Shown one piece after another: positions 60,932 to 64,000 of a stretch of DNA of 64,000 nucleotides. Origin of the DNA: Bacillota bacterium (GTDB lineage: Bacteria; Bacillota; UBA4882; UBA8346). Every line of letters starts with the position of its first letter. Position 1 is the stretch's first letter. The position numbers and the translations under genes were made by a program. The stretch covers positions 1 through 64,000 of the forward strand of contig JAEZFP010000041.1 in the NCBI GenBank assembly GCA_023417475.1, written 5' to 3'. The notes under the pieces are model-generated. The model did not search any database, was not told where the DNA came from, and saw only the letters and a list, made by a program, of their open reading frames with translations.

Positions 60932-61168
60932 TTACGAGGCTTTGCTATCATTTTTTGAAGTGGCGGAACTACTGCCGGAGTTGTCGGCAGAAGCTTTGCG
61001 AGAGTCCGTAATATAGAAGCCAGACCCTTTGAAGATGATGTTGCTGTTTTGACTGATTAAGCGGCGAACTTCACTCTTGCATTTCGGGCATTCCGTAAGC
61101 GAGGTGCTGATACTGTGAAATGTCTCAAAGACACCACATTTTTCACAGAAATATTCGTACGTCGGCAT
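60932..61168 (-). CDS. FmdB-family zinc ribbon protein
   Basis: The 78-residue protein begins PTYEYFCEKCGVFE and continues with TECPKCKSEVRRLIS, the FmdB/putative regulatory zinc ribbon pattern of two CxxC pairs, followed by FKGSGFYITDSR. The C terminus is serine-rich and low complexity. Family role unknown, sometimes linked to formamide or carbon metabolism regulation. The ATG at 61168 has AAAGGAGGTGAAGCC upstream; the frame open to 61195 contains that site. Confidence 0.85.
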   Translation of the reverse strand: MPTYEYFCEKCGVFETFHSISTSLTECPKCKSEVRRLISQNSNIIFKGSGFYITDSRKASADNSGSSSATSKNDSKAS

Positions 61169-61293
61169 GGCTTCACCTCCTTTAAAACTTACCAATAATA
61201 TTAAATATTACGGGAAAGCAACTTAATTGTCAAGGGACGACCAAGTTAAAAATATGAATTAAAATACCAATCCGGCAAATTAAACAAAACGAT

Positions 61294-61392
61294 TTTTCTA
61301 GATAGTCGTCCACGCTAGCTACCGCTCGCGCAAACGCATTAAGAAAAGAAGCTAGGCGAACGACATCGGCCCAAGTCTGTTTTCTAGATAGT
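61294..61392. repeat. 13-bp direct repeat around the end of the LiaI-like gene
   Basis: TTTTCTAGATAGT occurs at 61294-61306 and again at 61380-61392, where it includes the gene's stop codon. The 86-base spacing suggests a small duplication or a decayed 3' end. Nothing else is seen in 61196-61383. Confidence 0.4.
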
Positions 61393-61659
61393 TATCAACC
61401 CGCGCCCGGCGCTAAACCAATATAGTAACGCCGCAATTAACGCGAAAATGATTAGTAAATTCAAGATTAGCGCCAGTCCGGGATAAGCCCGCCGCACCAA
61501 GATCCGGATCCCGCCTAAGATAACGAGGACCGGCCAATACTGGCGGAAGTACCACCCGTAGCTGATTAACCAGTGCTCCGGAAGCAGGTTTAAATTTTTT
61601 GCAAGCCAGAACAATCCGATGATTACCAGCACCAACCCCAGCAGGGACGGCTTTCTCAT
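61384..61659 (-). CDS. Small membrane protein, LiaI-like two-to-three helix protein
   Basis: The 91-residue protein has hydrophobic segments at about 5-22, 39-54 and 62-83 (LLGLVLVIIGLFWLAKNL, VLVILGGIRILV, LALILNLLIIFALIAALLYW). The IGLFWLAKNLNLLP...YWPVLVILGGIRIL pattern resembles LiaI/LiaF-TM (DUF5668) domains. Role unknown; such proteins often take part in envelope stress response. ATG overlaps the radical SAM stop as ATGA, so translation is coupled, with GGAGGAG upstream. Confidence 0.65.
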   Translation of the reverse strand: MRKPSLLGLVLVIIGLFWLAKNLNLLPEHWLISYGWYFRQYWPVLVILGGIRILVRRAYPGLALILNLLIIFALIAALLYWFSAGRGLITI

Positions 61660-63389
61660 CCGAACTCCTCCAATCGATGGGTGGCGACCGCGTTGCCGCG
61701 ATAAACAAAAAGATAACGGCATACCGTAGTCGGGGGGCCGTTTGTTAGCGGAGCGGCTCCCAACGGATCGATTTCAAATTGCCCAAACAGCACCCGCCGT
61801 TGAATCTCCCGGATGGACCGACCGTCCCAGTCCGGTATATAGCGTTCCCGGTTCGCCTCGTTCTGCCAAAAAGTATAACCCAACTTTTGCAAGTCAACAT
61901 GCCCCGGTCCGGCCCACTCCGGCAGTTCGATCATTCGTTCCGCTTGCAACAGGTCAAATTTTAACAGGTTCCGAATCTCCGTGGTCGCACCGGCCGTCGT
62001 CTCATAAAACCGGAGCAGATATTGATAGAGGTCGCGGCTTTTATGCGCTACCCGGTCCAGTCCGCGCGTCTTCCACCACGCGCCAAACTCCTCAAAGAAC
62101 CGGAACGGACTCCGGTACCGTTGAAAGAACCATTCCACCGACAGCTGAAAATGACCGGAATTGTAATACCGACCGAGCAAATCTTCGATCACTTTCAACC
62201 GGAGCAACTCGTCATAGCCGATCCAGCGATTCGCCAACACCTCGTAGGGCGCCTCCGGGGTGTATTGGTAGCCGTATTCCGCAGCCCGTTGCCGAATGCC
62301 CGAACCATGCAGCAGTTTCAAAAAGCCCAGTTGCAGGCGGTGCGGCCGCAGTTGCAAAACGTCATCCACGGTTTTACCGAAAGTTTGGTAGTCCTCCCCC
62401 GGCAAACCGGCGATCAGGTCCAAATGGACAAAAACCTTACTTTGCCGAATCAATCGCTGAATATTTTGGCTGACCTTCTGAAAATCCATTGTCCGGCGGA
62501 TTGCGGTCAATGTGGCCGGATGGGTCGACTGAATCCCGGCCTCCACTTGAAACAACCCCGGCGGCGCCGCTGCCAACAACTCCAGGGACTCCTCGTCCAA
62601 TAATTCGGCGACGATCTCAAAATGAAAGTTGGTCTGTCCGCCCTCTTCCAGCAAAAAACGCCATAACGTTTTCGCGCGCTCGGGATGGCAATTGAACGAA
62701 CGGTCGACAAATTTGATCTGACCGATCCCCGCTTGGATAAAACGGAGTAATTCGGATTTGACCCGTTCCACATCCCAATAACGCACGCCGTGCTCGTTGG
62801 CGGAAAGGCAATATTGGCAGTGAAAGGGACAACCGCGCGACGTCTCATAATAAACCATCTTCTCCCGGAACGGGGCCAAGTCTTCCGGATAGGGAAAAGC
62901 CAACTGATTGAGGTCGGCGATTTGCGGCCGGGGCGGATTTTGAACAAGCTCCGGACCCGAGCGGTAAACCAGTCCCAAAACGTTCTCCCAGCGCGGTTCG
63001 GCCGAAGTATACTCCCGCAGCCATTCCGCGAAGGTCAACTCCCCTTCGCCGACGACAATCTGATCGATCCACGGGTGTTCCCGCAAAAGCCCGACCGGGT
63101 CTTCCCAAACTTCCGGACCGCCCAGGACGATGGTGGTCTCCGGAGCGACCCGCTTTAACCAATGACTGATCGACAGGGTTTGGGCCAGGTTCCAAATGTT
63201 GCAGGAGAAGGCCACGACCTCAGCCCGTTCCAAATAGATCTCGCCGCTGATCCAATGCAAATCTTGATTGATGTTATATTCCGACAGCGCCAAACCGGGG
63301 AATTGCTTGCGGCAATATTGATAGATCGACCAGATCCCCAACGGGGTGTGGACGTATTTGGCGTTGAGCGTGGTCAGTAGTATCTTCAT
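61656..63389 (-). CDS. B12-binding and radical SAM protein (DUF4080 type)
   Basis: The 577-residue protein has an N-terminal cobalamin-binding-like fold (LLTTLNAKYVHTPLGIWSIY, then VVAFSCNIWN and TTIVLGGPEVWEDP), the radical SAM cluster motif ETSRGCPFHCQYCLSANEHG at about 193 (CxxxCxxC), conserved SAM-barrel motifs (FVDRSFNCHPERAKTLWRFL, VEAGIQSTHPATL, DLIAGLPGEDYQTF) and a C-terminal region resembling DUF4080. These proteins are probably B12-dependent radical enzymes of unknown substrate. The ATG has only a weak AGAGAGAA site upstream. It ends by overlapping the small membrane gene. Confidence 0.83.
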   Translation of the reverse strand: MKILLTTLNAKYVHTPLGIWSIYQYCRKQFPGLALSEYNINQDLHWISGEIYLERAEVVAFSCNIWNLAQTLSISHWLKRVAPETTIVLGGPEVWEDPVGLLREHPWIDQIVVGEGELTFAEWLREYTSAEPRWENVLGLVYRSGPELVQNPPRPQIADLNQLAFPYPEDLAPFREKMVYYETSRGCPFHCQYCLSANEHGVRYWDVERVKSELLRFIQAGIGQIKFVDRSFNCHPERAKTLWRFLLEEGGQTNFHFEIVAELLDEESLELLAAAPPGLFQVEAGIQSTHPATLTAIRRTMDFQKVSQNIQRLIRQSKVFVHLDLIAGLPGEDYQTFGKTVDDVLQLRPHRLQLGFLKLLHGSGIRQRAAEYGYQYTPEAPYEVLANRWIGYDELLRLKVIEDLLGRYYNSGHFQLSVEWFFQRYRSPFRFFEEFGAWWKTRGLDRVAHKSRDLYQYLLRFYETTAGATTEIRNLLKFDLLQAERMIELPEWAGPGHVDLQKLGYTFWQNEANRERYIPDWDGRSIREIQRRVLFGQFEIDPLGAAPLTNGPPTTVCRYLFVYRGNAVATHRLEEFG

Positions 63390-63619
63390 TAATTCGCGAA
63401 TTCTCTCTTAATTCCATATTTTAAAAATGCTCGTTTTCTACGGATTAGTATTTACCATCAAGCAATAGATTCCTGCTCCAAAATTTAAAAACCATGCCCT
63501 CATTCATCCGGTTTTTAACGCTGTTTTAACAATCAACCGGTTTTACCGTGACAGGAATGGCCTTCCGCGCGTCGAATCCAACAAGGTTGGTTCAAAATTC
63601 GTCAGAACGAGGTCTTGCG

Positions 63620-64000
63620 ATGTTTATCGATTGCCATACTCATGCCTTTGCCGATAAGATAGCCGAAAAAGCCGTGGCGCAACTGATCAACTATTATCAT
63701 ATCCCCACCGATTTTCAGGGTACGCTAAGCCAACTGCTGCAGTTGGGCGATCAGGCCGCCCTCGACGCGCTGGTCCTTCTCGTTGCCGCCACCAAACCGG
63801 AACAGGTCAAACCGGCCAATGACTTTATTCTGTCCATCGCCGGCCTGTCGCCGCAAGCGTTGCAGACGATCAGCGGGATCAATACGCCGCCCCGGATCAT
63901 CCCTTTTGGCACGTATCATCCGGCCGACCCCAATTGGCTGGCTGAAATCCAACGGCTCCGGGCCGCCGGCTTTAACGGCATCAAACTTCATCCCGAATTT
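63620..64000 (+). CDS. Amidohydrolase-family protein, 5' part only
   Basis: The frame runs from ATG 63620 (GAGGT nine bases ahead) to the window edge, 127 codons without a stop. It starts FIDCHTHAFADKIAEKAVAQL, a TIM-barrel metal-dependent hydrolase opening with the HxH motif, and ends GFNGIKLHPEF, the segment where amidohydrolase-2 proteins place the next histidine. Substrate unknown. It diverges from the radical SAM gene across a 230-base gap in which I saw no clear promoter. Confidence 0.75.
   Translation, partial: MFIDCHTHAFADKIAEKAVAQLINYYHIPTDFQGTLSQLLQLGDQAALDALVLLVAATKPEQVKPANDFILSIAGLSPQALQTISGINTPPRIIPFGTYHPADPNWLAEIQRLRAAGFNGIKLHPEF

Overview
The window is chromosomal DNA from an endospore-forming member of the Bacillota (Firmicutes) outside the classical Bacillus group. 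Evidence seen directly: an alpha/beta-type small acid-soluble spore protein gene, the stress operon ctsR-mcsA-mcsB-clpC, the order plsX-fabD-fabG-acpP-fabF-rnc-(sigma)-smc-ftsY, strong purine-rich Shine-Dalgarno sites with many TTG and GTG starts, and a formate-tetrahydrofolate ligase. A fermentative anaerobe of the Hydrogenispora/Limnochordia type would fit, but this is an inference; no rRNA or taxonomic marker was compared. Most genes lie on the minus strand, with plus-strand blocks at 7.7-8.6, 21.6-25.3, 26.1-32.2 and 40.8-41.2 kb and a partial gene at the right edge.

Layout. 0.2-4.0 kb (minus): a secreted beta-propeller-like repeat protein, a PL3-type pectate lyase and an isolated secretin. 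4.2 kb: tRNA-Val(TAC). 4.4-7.5 kb (minus): PHP phosphoesterase, tyrA, aroF. 7.7-9.9 kb: an RluA-type pseudouridine synthase converging on miaB. 10.0-21.4 kb (minus): ftsY, smc, a SigH-like sigma factor between two terminators, then rnc, fabF, acpP, fabG, fabD, plsX, rpmF and yceD. This is the conserved fatty acid/ribosomal protein/chromosome segregation block. 21.6-25.3 kb (plus): a degenerate SASP-like gene, a true SASP, a second RluA-type synthase and transketolase. 26.1-32.2 kb (plus): HAD hydrolase, then epimerase, dihydrodipicolinate-synthase-like aldolase, TetR regulator, L-serine dehydratase and an M20 amidohydrolase. 32.3-40.4 kb (minus): small unknown gene, guaA of the long (human-like) form, fhs, a zinc-ribbon membrane protein and alaS. 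41.4-44.3 kb (minus): an integrase-fold transposase-like gene that appears to lack its catalytic glutamate, then glnB and amtB. 44.7-47.9 kb (minus): a three-gene signalling operon of histidine kinase, ABC-type substrate-binding lipoprotein-like sensor and an unusual excisionase-HTH/receiver fusion. 48.2-52.8 kb (minus): clpC, mcsB, mcsA, ctsR. 52.9-57.4 kb (minus): LysM/M23 peptidase, rho, a CpXC-like protein, an orphan cheB. 57.7-63.4 kb (minus): secreted unknown, pyrG, YesL-like membrane protein, fmdB-type zinc ribbon, LiaI-like membrane protein and a B12-binding radical SAM protein. 63.6-64.0 kb (plus): start of an amidohydrolase.

Most of the window is core metabolism. The parts that deserve attention are the HTH-receiver/ABC-sensor/kinase operon, the transposase-like gene without an obvious DDE glutamate, the SASP-like paralogue without the protease site, the isolated secretin, the sigma factor insulated between rnc and smc, a 14-bp perfect inverted repeat next to a TetR gene, and a hairpin between pyrG and its downstream gene that looks like both a terminator and a mask of the next ribosome binding site. 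No CRISPR array, prophage, rRNA operon or complete insertion sequence was seen.
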